Shown in pieces: positions 1-8,639 of a DNA stretch of 64,000 nt. The stretch is from JAMXLO01 sp963799415. Its GTDB lineage: Bacteria > Pseudomonadota > Alphaproteobacteria > Acetobacterales > Acetobacteraceae. Where the stretch lies: positions 372,001-436,000 of the forward strand of contig CAWCXI010000034.1 in NCBI GenBank assembly GCA_963799415.1, in the 5' to 3' direction. The position numbers and the translations under genes are program-made. The notes beneath the pieces were generated by a model. That model was given only the letters and a program-made list of their open reading frames with translations, had not been told where the DNA came from and did no database searches. Each line of letters opens with the position of its first letter. Positions within the stretch are counted from its first letter, which is position 1.

Positions 1-752
1 ATAAGCTGGCTGCCCTCGTCCTGGATCTCGACCAGCCCGGAACGGAAAGCGGCGCCGGTGGTGACCTGGCGGCGCCCTTCGATCCGCAGCCCCCACGGCG
101 ACAGCGGTGTCGGCGTCGCTTCCAGACCCTCGGCCGCAAGCGCCGCCCGCGCCTCGTCGCGCGTAGTCTTCAGCAGATTGACGCGCAAATCGAGCGATGC
201 AGGTTCCAGCAGCGCACGAAGTTCCGCCGGCGGGATCCGTGTCACCAGCCAGTCCGGCACCTCCAGCCGCACCGCGTCGGGCATCGACGCATGCTCGAGC
301 GTGCGCCCCTCCAGCCGGTGCAGCACTGCCTGCTCGGACGGCGCGAGCGCTGCTGGTGCGAAGCGACCGCCGGAGAATATCGCAGCCACTTCGGCGTAGC
401 CTGCACCCTCGAGCACCAGCGAGGCCGTAACCAGCAGCCGCGGCGTGGGATGTCTCCCAAGCCACCAGTTCAGACGCCGATAGCTCCGCAGCACCCGCCA
501 GACGCGGTCCGATACGGCGCGCCGATCCCCAGAACCGATGAACCGGCGGGCACGGAAATAGTCGTTGGCCACCGCATCCGCCGGCCGCCCACCACCTCGC
601 CCCCTCTCCTCGCGGGAGGGGGTTGGGGGGAGGGGGCGGTGGGTCCAGGGCGACGCCCCCTCCCCCCAACCCCCTCCCGCGAGGAGAGGGGGAGAAGCAA
701 GCACAGCCTCCAGCAACTCGACGGCAGCAGCGATCCGCGCGGCGGGAGTCAG
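1..752 (-). CDS. rsmB: 16S rRNA (cytosine-C5) methyltransferase RsmB, partial (3' end outside window)
   Basis: RsmB/NOP2-type enzyme; the family methylates C967 of 16S rRNA with SAM. About 250 codons are visible: an N-terminal NusB-like helical region with ANDYFRARRFIGSGDRRAV, and at the window edge VEIQDEGSQL, which in RsmB proteins opens the methyltransferase domain. The catalytic cysteines lie outside. The gene begins 4 bp after the guaB stop, as in an operon. No ATG, GTG or TTG is at the expected start: TPAARIAAAVELLEA follows a CTG (750-752), so CTG or a miscalled GTG is likely; a GTG at 572 is the alternative. The frame stays open through a palindrome at 600-692 that adds about 34 residues absent from typical members. 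Confidence 0.8.
   Translation of the reverse strand, partial: MTPAARIAAAVELLEAVLASPPLLAGGGWGEGASPWTHRPLPPTPSREERGRGGGRPADAVANDYFRARRFIGSGDRRAVSDRVWRVLRSYRRLNWWLGRHPTPRLLVTASLVLEGAGYAEVAAIFSGGRFAPAALAPSEQAVLHRLEGRTLEHASMPDAVRLEVPDWLVTRIPPAELRALLEPASLDLRVNLLKTTRDEARAALAAEGLEATPTPLSPWGLRIEGRRQVTTGAAFRSGLVEIQDEGSQL
600..692. repeat. Perfect 38-bp inverted repeat inside the rsmB reading frame
   Basis: Arms 600-637 and 655-692 are exact reverse complements around a 17-nt loop. The arms are C/G-rich blocks around CTCCTCGCGGGAGG. The unit is 93 bp, 31 codons, and has no stop in the rsmB frame. A related but imperfect palindrome lies between genes at 23284-23363, so this is a repeat family and not a gene-specific structure. 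Confidence 0.9.
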
Positions 753-756
753 GCGG

Positions 757-2250
757 TCAGTCCTGCCGGTAATTCGGTGCCTCGCGGCTGATCGCAACAT
801 CGTGGACATGGCTCTCGCGCAACCCGGCCCCTGTCACGCGGCGGAACCGCGAGTTCCGCTGCAATTCCGTGATGCCCGCGCTGCCGGTGTAACCCATACC
901 CGCCTTCAGCCCGCCCACCAACTGGTGGATCGCCTGGGCCACCGGACCTTTGTAAGCTACCATCCCTTCGACACCTTCCGGCACCAGCTTCAACTGGTCC
1001 TTGATGTCCTGCTGAAAATACCGGTCCGCCGACCCGCGCGCCATCGCGCCAATACTGCCCATGCCGCGATACGACTTGTACGACCGCCCCTGGTACAGGA
1101 ACACCTCGCCCGGCGCCTCATCCGTCCCCGCCAGCAGCGACCCGATCATCACCGCGTCCGCCCCCGCAGCGATCGCCTTCACGATATCGCCCGACGTCCG
1201 CATCCCGCCATCCGCAATCGCCGGCACGCCCGCCTCGCGACACGCGGCGGCGCATTCCAGCACCGCGGTGAACTGCGGCACCCCCACCCCGGCGACCACG
1301 CGCGTCGTGCAGATCGACCCAGGCCCGATGCCGATCTTCACCCCATCCGCACCGGCCTCGATCAGCGCCAGCGCGCCCTCCGGCGTGGCGATGTTGCCTG
1401 CGATCACCTGCACGGCATTGGACAGCTTCTTGATTGCCGTCACTGCGTCCAGCACGCCGCGCGAGTGCCCGTGCGCGGTATCGACCACGATCACGTCCAC
1501 CTCCGCCTCGATCAGCGCGCGCGAGCGCCGGTGCCCGTCCGGCCCAACGCCCGTGGCAGCAGCAACGCGCAGCCGCCCCAGTTCGTCCTTGTTCGCGAGC
1601 GGGTGCGTCTCCGCCTTGTCCATGTCCTTCACGGTGATCAGCCCGACGCACCTGTATGCCTCGTCCACCACCAGCAGCTTCTCGATGCGGTGCCGGTGCA
1701 GCAGACGGCGCGCTTCATCCGGGCTGACGCCATTGGTGACGGTGACCAGGCCCTCCCGCGTCATCAGCTCATGGACCTTCTGCGCCGGGTCGGTCGCGAA
1801 ACGGACGTCGCGGTGGGTGATGATGCCGACCAGCCGGTTGCTGTCGCGTTCGACGACCGGGACGCCGCTGATCCGGTGGGTGTTCATCAGCGCCGTGACA
1901 TCGGCGAGCGTCTGCTCCGGGTTGATGGTGAGTGGGTTCACCACCATGCCGGATTCGAACTTCTTCACCCGCCGCACGTGCGCCGCCTGCTCGCCGGGCT
2001 CCAGGTTCTTGTGGATGACGCCCAGCCCGCCCTGCTGGGCCATCGCGATGGCCATGCCGGCCTCGGTGACGGTGTCCATGGCCGCCGAGATGATCGGGAT
2101 GTTGAGCGAAATAGTGCGGGTCAGCCGGGTGCGTGTGTCGGTCGCGGACGGCAGGATTTTCGAATAGCCAGGCACCAGCAGCACGTCGTCGAAGGCGAGC
2201 GCCTCGTCGATGCGCGCGGCGACGGACGTCTGGGGGATGTCGAGGGCCAT
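757..2250 (-). CDS. guaB: Inosine-5'-monophosphate dehydrogenase
   Basis: Catalyses NAD-dependent oxidation of IMP to XMP, the first committed step of GMP synthesis, in the cytosol as a tetramer. The 497-residue product has normal family length. It shows the N-terminal barrel start ALAFDDVLLVPGYSKILP, two CBS domains around residues 95-215, the catalytic cysteine loop GIGPGSICTTRVVAGVGVPQ, the phosphate-binding DGGMRTSGDIVKAIAAGADA and the flap YKSYRGMGSIGAM. The frame is open further upstream, but ATG at 2250 (MALDIPQTSV) matches the usual N-terminus. It ends 4 bp before rsmB. Confidence 0.97.
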   Translation of the reverse strand: MALDIPQTSVAARIDEALAFDDVLLVPGYSKILPSATDTRTRLTRTISLNIPIISAAMDTVTEAGMAIAMAQQGGLGVIHKNLEPGEQAAHVRRVKKFESGMVVNPLTINPEQTLADVTALMNTHRISGVPVVERDSNRLVGIITHRDVRFATDPAQKVHELMTREGLVTVTNGVSPDEARRLLHRHRIEKLLVVDEAYRCVGLITVKDMDKAETHPLANKDELGRLRVAAATGVGPDGHRRSRALIEAEVDVIVVDTAHGHSRGVLDAVTAIKKLSNAVQVIAGNIATPEGALALIEAGADGVKIGIGPGSICTTRVVAGVGVPQFTAVLECAAACREAGVPAIADGGMRTSGDIVKAIAAGADAVMIGSLLAGTDEAPGEVFLYQGRSYKSYRGMGSIGAMARGSADRYFQQDIKDQLKLVPEGVEGMVAYKGPVAQAIHQLVGGLKAGMGYTGSAGITELQRNSRFRRVTGAGLRESHVHDVAISREAPNYRQD

Positions 2251-2488
2251 GGGCGGGAGAGCCTTTCCGCTACCTTGGCGGCCCCACATAGGCGGCTGGC
2301 AGGGAGTTTGCAAGCACATGCATTGACGACAGGCTCAGCGACGGCCGGCGAGGCTCGTCGCGAGGTGGACCACCCCTGACTGCAATCACGGCGTAAGCCG
2401 GCAGCCTCGCAACGCCATAGAGTGTCCTCCGAGGCGCCAACTTAAACCCGCTGCGCCGGGCCTTGCCGCTCCGCCGCGCTCTATCGCC

Positions 2489-2550
2489 ATGGCCGGCCTT
2501 GTGCCGGCCATCCACGCCCTCATTGTGGCCAGCAGACACAGTCGTGGATG
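2489..2550. repeat. REP-like nested palindrome in the guaB/DUF1254 intergenic region
   Basis: ATGGCCGGC (2489-2497) pairs with GCCGGCCAT (2503-2511), and CATCCACG (2509-2516) pairs with CGTGGATG (2543-2550). This two-hairpin layout is typical of extragenic palindromic repeats in high-GC alphaproteobacteria. It is the only structure I see in the 370-bp gene-free stretch 2251-2622, which should also hold the guaB promoter. Confidence 0.6.
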
Positions 2551-2622
2551 GTCAGGATAAGCCTGCTGCGTCCGCCATTATACGGAATGGCGGAGAGTTC
2601 GACCGTCAGCGCCTTTGGCGCA

Positions 2623-3714
2623 TCACGATCCCCTTACGGAACGCCCCCAATACGAGCCACGCCGTTCAGTGCACCGGCGATGCCTGGGGGAAGCCCAGGT
2701 GCCGTGCAAAATTTCCGCACGCGGCCGGTAGAGACGCACCAGGTAATTCCACCCCTTCGTGATCGGCAGGCAATTCGGGATTTTGCCGTCGCAGCCGCCG
2801 AACTGGACCGAGATCGCCCCGTCCGTGCTTCTCTTGGCCGTAATGTTGTTGAGGGAGTACGCATTGAGCGGGTTAGCCTGGAAATAGCCTTTGGCGTTGT
2901 AGACGCTGATCGACCAGAAACCATCGACGGGCACATCCTGGACGGTCAGCCGGTAAATCGTCGTCCCGTCGTTCTTGTCCGGCGTAAGGTTGAGATAGGT
3001 CGCTTCCTTCTCCGGATTCCCGCCCCACGCCGAGGCAGCCCCAATCAGACGCCGCACCGGATCGACCTGGTCCTTGGTGCCGAACATGCGATTTGTATCA
3101 GGCAACGTCGAGGCGAGTGTCAGAAGCGCCTCCCGCACCTTCTTCTGACTTGCCGGATCCCATTTCGGCACCTCGAACCGCCCGGGACCTGCCTGACTGA
3201 CCTTGATCGCGTCCCGCAGATTGTGAACCTGCCTGACATCCTGCGGGTCGGCCGGATCGACCAGTGTGCGTACTGCCACCACGACGTAGCGCGTGACGAT
3301 CTTCTCCTTGTCCAACGTATAAGCGCCCGCGCCATAAGCGACTTCGGTAGTGTATTCGTCCTCGCTGATCACCTGCATCGACATGAAGCGCTTGCCTGCA
3401 TCGGGTAGTGTGATCGTCACAGGCCCAGCGTCGAAATCAAACATCGCCGCTGAGTACAACGTGTCACGGTTGGGCCGTATGACGGTCTGATTGTTGATCG
3501 ACGCGGGTTCACGACGATGGTCGAACTTGCCAAGGCCGCCATCCTTTACGATGTTGCCGAAAAACAGGTCAGACTCGGCGCGAACAAAGTTGTCGGGCGT
3601 GACGGGCACCGTGTTGCCTGTCTGCGGGTGAGTGGCAGGCTGTGCCTGCGCCAACGCAGCACAACCGGCAAACGCAAGCTGGACGATGCAAGTCCACGCA
3701 CTGAGATGTTTCAT
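2623..3714 (-). CDS. DUF1254/DUF1214 family exported protein, C-terminus frameshifted
   Basis: Uncharacterised DUF1254/DUF1214 protein with an N-terminal signal peptide (cleavage near residue 24, AALAQAQP). The DUF1254 part includes NRDTLYSAAMFDFDAGP; the C-terminal DUF1214 part includes TIYRLTVQDVPVDGFWSISV and GWNYLVRLYRPRAEIL. The last about 20 residues look out of frame: shifting one base near 2685-2694 yields FPQASPVH and a stop at 2666-2668, a more typical ending. The shift costs only the tail, so the protein may still be functional. The next upstream gene on this strand (3743-5168) is a paralogue, so this is a tandem pair. Function not known. Confidence 0.8.
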   Translation of the reverse strand: MKHLSAWTCIVQLAFAGCAALAQAQPATHPQTGNTVPVTPDNFVRAESDLFFGNIVKDGGLGKFDHRREPASINNQTVIRPNRDTLYSAAMFDFDAGPVTITLPDAGKRFMSMQVISEDEYTTEVAYGAGAYTLDKEKIVTRYVVVAVRTLVDPADPQDVRQVHNLRDAIKVSQAGPGRFEVPKWDPASQKKVREALLTLASTLPDTNRMFGTKDQVDPVRRLIGAASAWGGNPEKEATYLNLTPDKNDGTTIYRLTVQDVPVDGFWSISVYNAKGYFQANPLNAYSLNNITAKRSTDGAISVQFGGCDGKIPNCLPITKGWNYLVRLYRPRAEILHGTWASPRHRRCTERRGSYWGRSVRGS

Positions 3715-3742
3715 GGCCCCGCTCTCTGATCGCTGCCTATGC

Positions 3743-5168
3743 CTATGCCTTCACCATCGCCGGCGCTTTCCACGCCGCGGGCTTCGGCCAATAGAGGCGC
3801 ATCACGGCGAAGAACGGCCCTTGCGGCGCGGGAAGCCAATTCGGTTCCATATCCTTCCCCGGCGCTTCGTTCTGGACATGGATAGTGATCCCGCCATCCG
3901 TATCGCGCTTGAGAGCGGGCAGCATTGGCGAGTTGATCAAATAGCGATCAATCGGATTGGCATAGAGCAGGCTCGATGGCAGCTCATAGAGCGTCAGCGA
4001 CCAAAACGCATAGACCGGAGGCAACTGTCTGGGCGCGAAGCCCAGCATGTAGCGATTGGCGCCGTCCAGCTTCTGCCCGGCCGAGTTGATGAAGTAGACG
4101 GGGTAGATCGCTTCATCTTTCGAATTCCCGTAAATGCCGAGAACAGCGGCAGCCATACGATCGATGTATCGGCCCTTCATGAATGCGCGCGTGCCGAAGC
4201 CGTCCGCACTCGAGGTCTTTCCGGTATCGAGCTGCGTCGCCTTGAATTCAGCGAACGCCTGCCGGGCGTCGGCCATACCGCCTTCCAGCGCTTTCCGCAT
4301 GTCAGGCGACAACGCAGCAGGATCAAATGGCTTCCCGGCCCCAATCCCGATCTTGGCGAAGCGCGCCCTGAGCGCTCGTTCGGATGGATCTACCGGACAG
4401 AACCGAAGAAGGAAGTCCAGCAAAGTAAAGAACTCGAGCGACGTACGTTCCTGCTCGGCTGGCAGCGGCTTGGCAAATTCGACTGGCGGCGCCTTCGCTG
4501 GCGGTGGTTTGCCGAGATAGTGCGAGAGGCTTTGGACCTTATAGCCGGCCTGAATCTTCTTCACGTTCTCAATGTCATCAGGATTAAACAGCTGCGTCCG
4601 ATAGAGTACCGAAGGCGAAGTCCGTTTCGCACCGGATAACCGACCTTACATGCTCTAGCTTTTGACCCTTCCAATGCGGACCAGCGAGCACAAAGTCTCC
4701 GGCGCCGTTGCCCGTGGCTCGGCTGCCGACATAGGCGAAGTCGAATGTATACATGTCGATGAATTGCAGCGAGTAGTAGCGCCCCTGCTCGATCGCCGGC
4801 ACCGACAGGACCAACGGCTCAGCGCGGAGATCGGCGCCGACGAATGAGTAGGGCGTGTCCGAATTCGGGGTCTGTATCGCCTTGTCATAGGGTGTGTACA
4901 CCCGCGCAGTGTTGCTTATCGTATTCCACCCCCCCTTGAACTCGGGGCCGCGCCGGTCGACTAAATACGACCACTGAATGCGATAGCTATCGACGAGCGG
5001 GAAGCCATAGACATAGGCATCTTTTGCGATTGCGCGCGCCTCGTTCTCGGACTCGCCCGGTCGGTCAGGAGCGGCCTGCCCTGTGGCGGTGATCAGCAAG
5101 GACGCTGGTGCGGTCGCGGTTAGTCCTGCACACACCGACCGCCTGCTTAGAAAGCTCATCGTCGTCAT
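3743..5168 (-). pseudogene. DUF1254/DUF1214 family protein, disrupted by a +1 frameshift
   Basis: Two overlapping frames encode one DUF1254 protein. The 5' part (4584-5168, from ATG 5168) has a signal-like N-terminus (SRRSVCAGLTATAPASLLIT) then AYVYGFPLVDSYR and QTPNSDTPYSFVGADLRAEP. The 3' part (3743-4564) has the DUF1214 features VYAFWSLTLYELPSSLLYAN and FFAVMRLYWPKP. Removing one G near 4609-4611 joins them through VLYRTQLFNPDDIENVKKIQ; total length is 3n+1, fitting a single insertion. Start 5168 rather than 5417 because the signal peptide begins there. Paralogue of the next gene, 28 bp away. Either a real pseudogene or a sequencing error. Confidence 0.75.
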
Positions 5169-5624
5169 GACCTTCCATGGCCACCGGCCAACGGGGGCAG
5201 CATCGCTGCCGCGCCATAATGGGATCCGAGGGGTTCGACCGTCCAATCTCACTGCCGCGTTCTGCTCCGCGGAGGTACAGCACGCATACAGAAGTTTCTT
5301 GCAGGGCGATGTAGAGGCCGACCACTTTGCACGGCACACCTTGGAAAAGGTCTGGGCCCGTGAAACCGCTGGCAACGTCCATGCAGTGAAAAGACGGTGC
5401 GTCTCGGAGCGCGGCATCCCTGCACGCGCTCCAAGCCGTCACACACACGGCTGGCGAGCCGCGAAGTCGCGATTTACCGCGGCGCTCACTGTCCCCATAT
5501 GGCGCGCAAGCTGCGCCTGAGCCGGCACAAACCTTCAGCGCGGCCGCCCGGCGATCAACAGACGGTTATTTTCCGGCAGACGCCTGGTGATCGTGCCGCT
5601 TGACGCCAGCGGCACCGGCTGTCC
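5169..5624. other. Gene-free stretch
   Basis: No reading frame here has recognisable protein features. The short frames present have compositions typical of shadows. It presumably holds the promoter of the DUF1254 pair and possibly the missing N-terminal coding part of the BrnT-like gene that follows. Confidence 0.4.
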
Positions 5625-5858
5625 TTGCCGGACGGCATTCCGGTCGTCGACAGCGATCCACTCGCCATCTCCCAGCCAGACCCTCACCGGGACGGCGACC
5701 GTTGGCAGACGGTCGGCGTCGCGCACGGCGTGGCGCTATTGTTTGTCGTTCACACCGAACCGATCGAGTTCGAAGACGGACAGATCGTCGGCAGGATTAT
5801 CAGCGTCAGAAGGGCGACCCGACACGAAAGGAAGGCATACGAAGAAGGCACCCTCTAA
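5625..5858 (+). CDS. BrnT-family toxin, N-terminally truncated
   Basis: The C-terminal half reads as BrnT, a RelE-fold ribonuclease toxin: DRWQTVGVAHGVALLFVVHT followed by RIISVRRATRHERKAYEEG, the family's conserved C-terminal strand and helix. At 77 residues it is shorter than the usual about 90, and the expected N-terminal DW-(x)n-KHG segment is not found upstream in any frame, so the toxin may be inactive. The downstream antitoxin-like gene shares its last coding bases, the normal brnTA arrangement. Confidence 0.55.
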   Translation: MPDGIPVVDSDPLAISQPDPHRDGDRWQTVGVAHGVALLFVVHTEPIEFEDGQIVGRIISVRRATRHERKAYEEGTL

Positions 5859-5895
5859 GGTTTCGGCCAATGCTGACGCGCCTCTCCCGGCAGAC

Positions 5896-6195
5896 ATGAT
5901 GGAGCGGCTGCGGGCGGTGGCAGCCATGCCCGAACACCAGATCGATACGTCAGACCCGGACGCACCCGAGCTCCTGGACTGGTCCAACGCCGTCCGGGGT
6001 CGCTTCTATCGACCCACGAAGCGGCTACTGGCCCTGAGGCTCGACGAGGATGTGATCGAGTGGTTCAAACGCCAGGCAGGGACTAGATGCGGCTACCAGA
6101 CTGCCATGAACCGCACTCTTCGCGCTGCCATGCTGCATGGTTTGCGGCAACAGACAGCGCACATCGCGGCCGAACAGCGTGCAGTCTGGCTTTAA
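5896..6195 (+). CDS. BrnA-family antitoxin
   Basis: BrnA-type antitoxin that should bind the BrnT toxin and repress the operon through its C-terminal ribbon-helix-helix. Diagnostic are RFYRPTKRLLALRLDEDVIE and WFKRQAGTRCGYQTAMNRTL. ATG 5896 is the only ATG nearby, but family-like sequence (KKAPSKVSANADAPLPAD) extends in frame back to about 5840, overlapping the toxin gene, so the true start may be a non-ATG codon there. After the stop at 6193-6195 the same frame continues into unrelated coding-like sequence. Confidence 0.65.
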   Translation: MMERLRAVAAMPEHQIDTSDPDAPELLDWSNAVRGRFYRPTKRLLALRLDEDVIEWFKRQAGTRCGYQTAMNRTLRAAMLHGLRQQTAHIAAEQRAVWL

Positions 6196-6558
6196 CAGAT
6201 CTTCACCGACGACACCCTGCACTCCCTCATCCACGCCCTCGCGACCGCCGGCACCGACACCGCGGACGAAAAACTCCGCCGCAAGGTCGCCTCGATGCAC
6301 CTGCTCCGCTCGCTCGACGCGCAGCAACCGGTCGAGGCCGCGCTGGCCACCCAGGCGGTGCTGTTCCATTACGCGACCGTCGCCGCCCTCCGCCGCGCCG
6401 CCGTGCCCGATCAGTTCTCCGATATCCTCAGCCGCGAGATCGGCAGCGCCGCCAAGGCATCCACCCTGTTCGGCCGTTTGCTGCATGAGCTGGCCTGGAA
6501 GCAGACTCCGATGCCCTACGCTTTCCCCGCACGGAGCAAGCCGCGTTGGCGGCGATAG
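6196..6558 (+). pseudogene. Hypothetical protein remnant without a proper start
   Basis: Directly after the brnA stop, and in the same frame, 120 codons with protein-like composition follow: SLIHALATAGTDTADEKLRR, then QPVEAALATQAVLFHYATVA and ending KPRWRR. The only ATG is internal (6295). The helical segment upstream of it looks like part of the same protein, so the gene may be 5' truncated. It overlaps the next gene by 13 bp, as if once co-translated. I do not recognise the family. Confidence 0.35.
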
Positions 6559-7277
6559 AACCCCATGCCCCGTGGAGCCACTGCCTGAAGAATGGGGCGC
6601 CGGCCGGCAATCCGACGCTCGCCCCGCGCTGCGGCGCCCACACCCGCGCGGGCACCGCCTGCCGTCAGCCGGCGATGCGAAACGGCCGCTGCCGCCTGCA
6701 CGGCGGCCACAGCACCGGCCCCCGCACGCAGGACGGCATCGCCCGCATCCGCGCCGCCCGCACTACGCACGGCTTCTGGAGTCAGGAACGTCGCGTGATC
6801 CGCCGCGCCATGACCGTCCTGCACGCACAGGCGCGCCTCTGGATCGCCATCGCAAGCTGCCGCCGTCACCGCCCCGACATCGCGATCCGGCGGATCGAGC
6901 GCGCGCTCGCGTCGTTGCCTACCGCCGCGGCGCCTCGTCCTTACGCTCCCGCGCCGGTTCCACGTTCTCCTGCCCCGTCCGAGTGCCGCCGAACCGATCG
7001 GCACCCTTCTCGTCCTGCGCGCCAGGCTTCTTGTGCGTTCCCGTGTTCTGCTGATCTTCCGTGTGACGCACCGTCTGTTCCGTGTGAGGCTGTTTCATCA
7101 GTCCGCTCCATCGTTCCGCGTCCACGGAAACGCGCCACGCGGCATGCCGTTGTCCGGAGAAATCGCCACCCTTGGGCCAAGGCGGTCGCAATGACGGCTT
7201 CGGTGTGCCGCCGCCGAAGCCGTCAGACACTCATTGCCCGGGCAGAGGCTGAACCGTCAGTTTGGCCTCGGACTTAG
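6546..7277 (+). CDS. HGGxSTGP-motif protein of unknown function
   Basis: The N-terminal 120 residues carry GNPTLAPRCGAHTRAGTACR and the family signature MRNGRCRLHGGHSTGPRT, a short Cys/His motif that may bind metal, followed by IRAARTTHGFWSQE. Proteins with this motif are common in alphaproteobacteria, often near mobile DNA; their function is unknown. The start is a TTG at 6546, which places the conserved PHAPWS segment near the N-terminus. From about residue 125 the sequence turns into Pro/Ala/Arg-rich text that may not be genuine, so the true end is uncertain. Confidence 0.55.
   Translation: MAAIEPHAPWSHCLKNGAPAGNPTLAPRCGAHTRAGTACRQPAMRNGRCRLHGGHSTGPRTQDGIARIRAARTTHGFWSQERRVIRRAMTVLHAQARLWIAIASCRRHRPDIAIRRIERALASLPTAAAPRPYAPAPVPRSPAPSECRRTDRHPSRPARQASCAFPCSADLPCDAPSVPCEAVSSVRSIVPRPRKRATRHAVVRRNRHPWAKAVAMTASVCRRRSRQTLIARAEAEPSVWPRT
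6919..7098 (-). CDS. Small hydrophilic hypothetical protein
   Basis: A 59-codon frame opening MKQPHTEQTVRHTEDQQNTG, rich in Glu, Lys, Thr and Gln and without hydrophobic segments, so probably disordered. A GGAG sits 6 nt before ATG 7098. It overlaps the doubtful C-terminal part of the HGGxSTGP gene on the other strand, so only one of the two is likely to be coding here. No family recognised. Confidence 0.35.
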   Translation of the reverse strand: MKQPHTEQTVRHTEDQQNTGTHKKPGAQDEKGADRFGGTRTGQENVEPARERKDEAPRR

Positions 7278-7556
7278 CTCCGCCGCCCTCGCACACTCGG
7301 CGCGCGCCGCCGCGACAGCGGATAGAGTCCGGACGCCCAGGTCCTTGGCCTGTGCGTGGGCGATGGCGGACTGCGACAGCAGTGCCTGTGCCTGCCAGCG
7401 GATCATTCTGGCCGTACCCGCCGCGGCCGCCGTGCGTCGTGAGATCTGCCGCCGCTCGGCGGCCATCATCGCGGTGGCCTGCCGACAGATCAGGGCGTCA
7501 CCCGCGCATGGGTCGAGTAGCATCGCGCTCCTCACGTGTCTCAGCCAGCAGGTCAT
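7257..7556 (-). CDS. Hypothetical protein, Ala/Arg-rich
   Basis: A 99-codon frame whose second half (MMAAERRQISRRTAAAAGTA, then SQSAIAHAQAKDLGVRTL) could be an amphipathic helical protein. It overlaps the 3' end of the 7498-7689 gene by 59 bp on the same strand; a later ATG at 7523 would reduce the overlap. No homology recognised; it could be a shadow. Confidence 0.25.
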   Translation of the reverse strand: MTCWLRHVRSAMLLDPCAGDALICRQATAMMAAERRQISRRTAAAAGTARMIRWQAQALLSQSAIAHAQAKDLGVRTLSAVAAARAECARAAELSPRPN

Positions 7557-7689
7557 AGCGATCGGCGATTCTCATCAAGCCTTCTATGACCGCCGTCGTG
7601 CTGGCGGTCTTGGCCATCCGGCGATACACCGCAGCCTGCGCACGAAGCTGTGCGGCCGATCGCTGGGAAGGGGTGCGCCATTCTTCCAT
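7498..7689 (-). CDS. Small conserved helical hypothetical protein
   Basis: 63 codons from ATG 7689. The core LRAQAAVYRRMAKTASTTAV followed by GLMRIADRYDLLAETREE resembles a common class of very small alphaproteobacterial proteins with a Y/F-RRMA helix and a second helix ending in LAxxRE. The role is unknown. The frame is open back to 7893, but the upstream part overlaps the promoter of the GST gene and looks non-coding. Confidence 0.5.
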   Translation of the reverse strand: MEEWRTPSQRSAAQLRAQAAVYRRMAKTASTTAVIEGLMRIADRYDLLAETREERDATRPMRG

Positions 7690-7892
7690 TCGCTGACTCG
7701 CGTGCAGAATCCCAGTTGTTCTACAACCATAACGCGCGTCGAATGGTCCGTCGGATGATTTCATCAGTCTGGCCTGGGAACGCGCTTTTCCGTCTTGGCC
7801 GGCAGGGCATCGCGTTTTCGACGCCGTTCGCGATACTCTATTGTCCATCGAGCGGCGGCGCTCCCCGCCACGATCCAAACCAGGAGGAACCA

Positions 7893-8606
7893 ATGATCGA
7901 ACTCTACGGCATGGGCAGCCCGAACGTGGTGAAGATCTACATCGCGCTCGATGAACTCAACCTGCCTTACACGGTCCATCCGGTCGACGTGTTCAGCGGC
8001 AAGCAGTTCGACCCCGCCTTCCTCAAGCTCAACCCCATGGCCAAGGTCCCGGTCATCACCGACAGCGACGGCCCCGGCGGCAAGCCCATCACGCTGTTCG
8101 AGTCCGGCGCGATCCTGCTCTACCTCGCCGAAAAGACCGGCCGGCTGCTGCCCAAGGACATGGCCGCGAAATACGAGGCCATCGAGTGGATGATGGTGCA
8201 GATGACCACGCTCGGCCCGATGTTCGGCCAGCACGTGCACTTCGTCCGCTTCGCCCCCAAGGGCAACGACTACTCGCAGAGCCGTTACACCACGCAGGTA
8301 CACCGCGTGCTCGAAGTCATGGACCAGCGCCTCGCCGAGAAACCCTGGCTCGGCGGCGCCGACTACAGCATCGCTGACATCGCCACCTATCCGTGGGCGC
8401 GCAACATCCCCGTGCTGCTCGGCGCAGCGGCGGCGGAGAAATACAAGAACGTCATGAAATGGGTGGGCGTCATCGGCGAACGTCCGGCCGTGAAGAAGGC
8501 CATCGCCGCAGTCGATGACGTGCGGGAAAAGACCACGCAGTTCGACAAGGCGCAGGCCAACGACCTCGACAAGCTGTTCGGTCGCGGCCAACACGCCGCC
8601 GCGTGA
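7893..8606 (+). CDS. Glutathione S-transferase family protein
   Basis: A 237-residue cytosolic GST-fold protein. The N-terminal thioredoxin-like domain shows MIELYGMGSPNVVKIYIALD and the cis-Pro/substrate region NPMAKVPVITDSDGPGG then LFESGAILLYLAEKTG. The C-terminal helical domain has WLGGADYSIADIATYPWA, the N-capping box of GSTs. The overall pattern is closest to YfcG/Ure2-like enzymes that act on glutathione disulfides, but substrate cannot be told. ATG 7893 is set by an ideal AGGAGG at 7882-7887. It converges on the emrB-like gene. Confidence 0.9.
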   Translation: MIELYGMGSPNVVKIYIALDELNLPYTVHPVDVFSGKQFDPAFLKLNPMAKVPVITDSDGPGGKPITLFESGAILLYLAEKTGRLLPKDMAAKYEAIEWMMVQMTTLGPMFGQHVHFVRFAPKGNDYSQSRYTTQVHRVLEVMDQRLAEKPWLGGADYSIADIATYPWARNIPVLLGAAAAEKYKNVMKWVGVIGERPAVKKAIAAVDDVREKTTQFDKAQANDLDKLFGRGQHAAA

Positions 8607-8639
8607 GTCCAATCGCCCACTGGGGGTGGCGCAGCGACG

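Noticed and set aside
565..2379. Long plus-strand reading frame (604 codons) opposite guaB
   Set aside because: Complete antisense of guaB in high-GC DNA; composition is Arg/His/Pro-rich without any domain, while the minus strand encodes a full IMP dehydrogenase.
5535..5726. 63-codon minus-strand frame VWLGDGEWIAVDD...LLIAGRPR
   Set aside because: Looks somewhat protein-like but overlaps the BrnT-like gene, which has clear family motifs; no family recognised.
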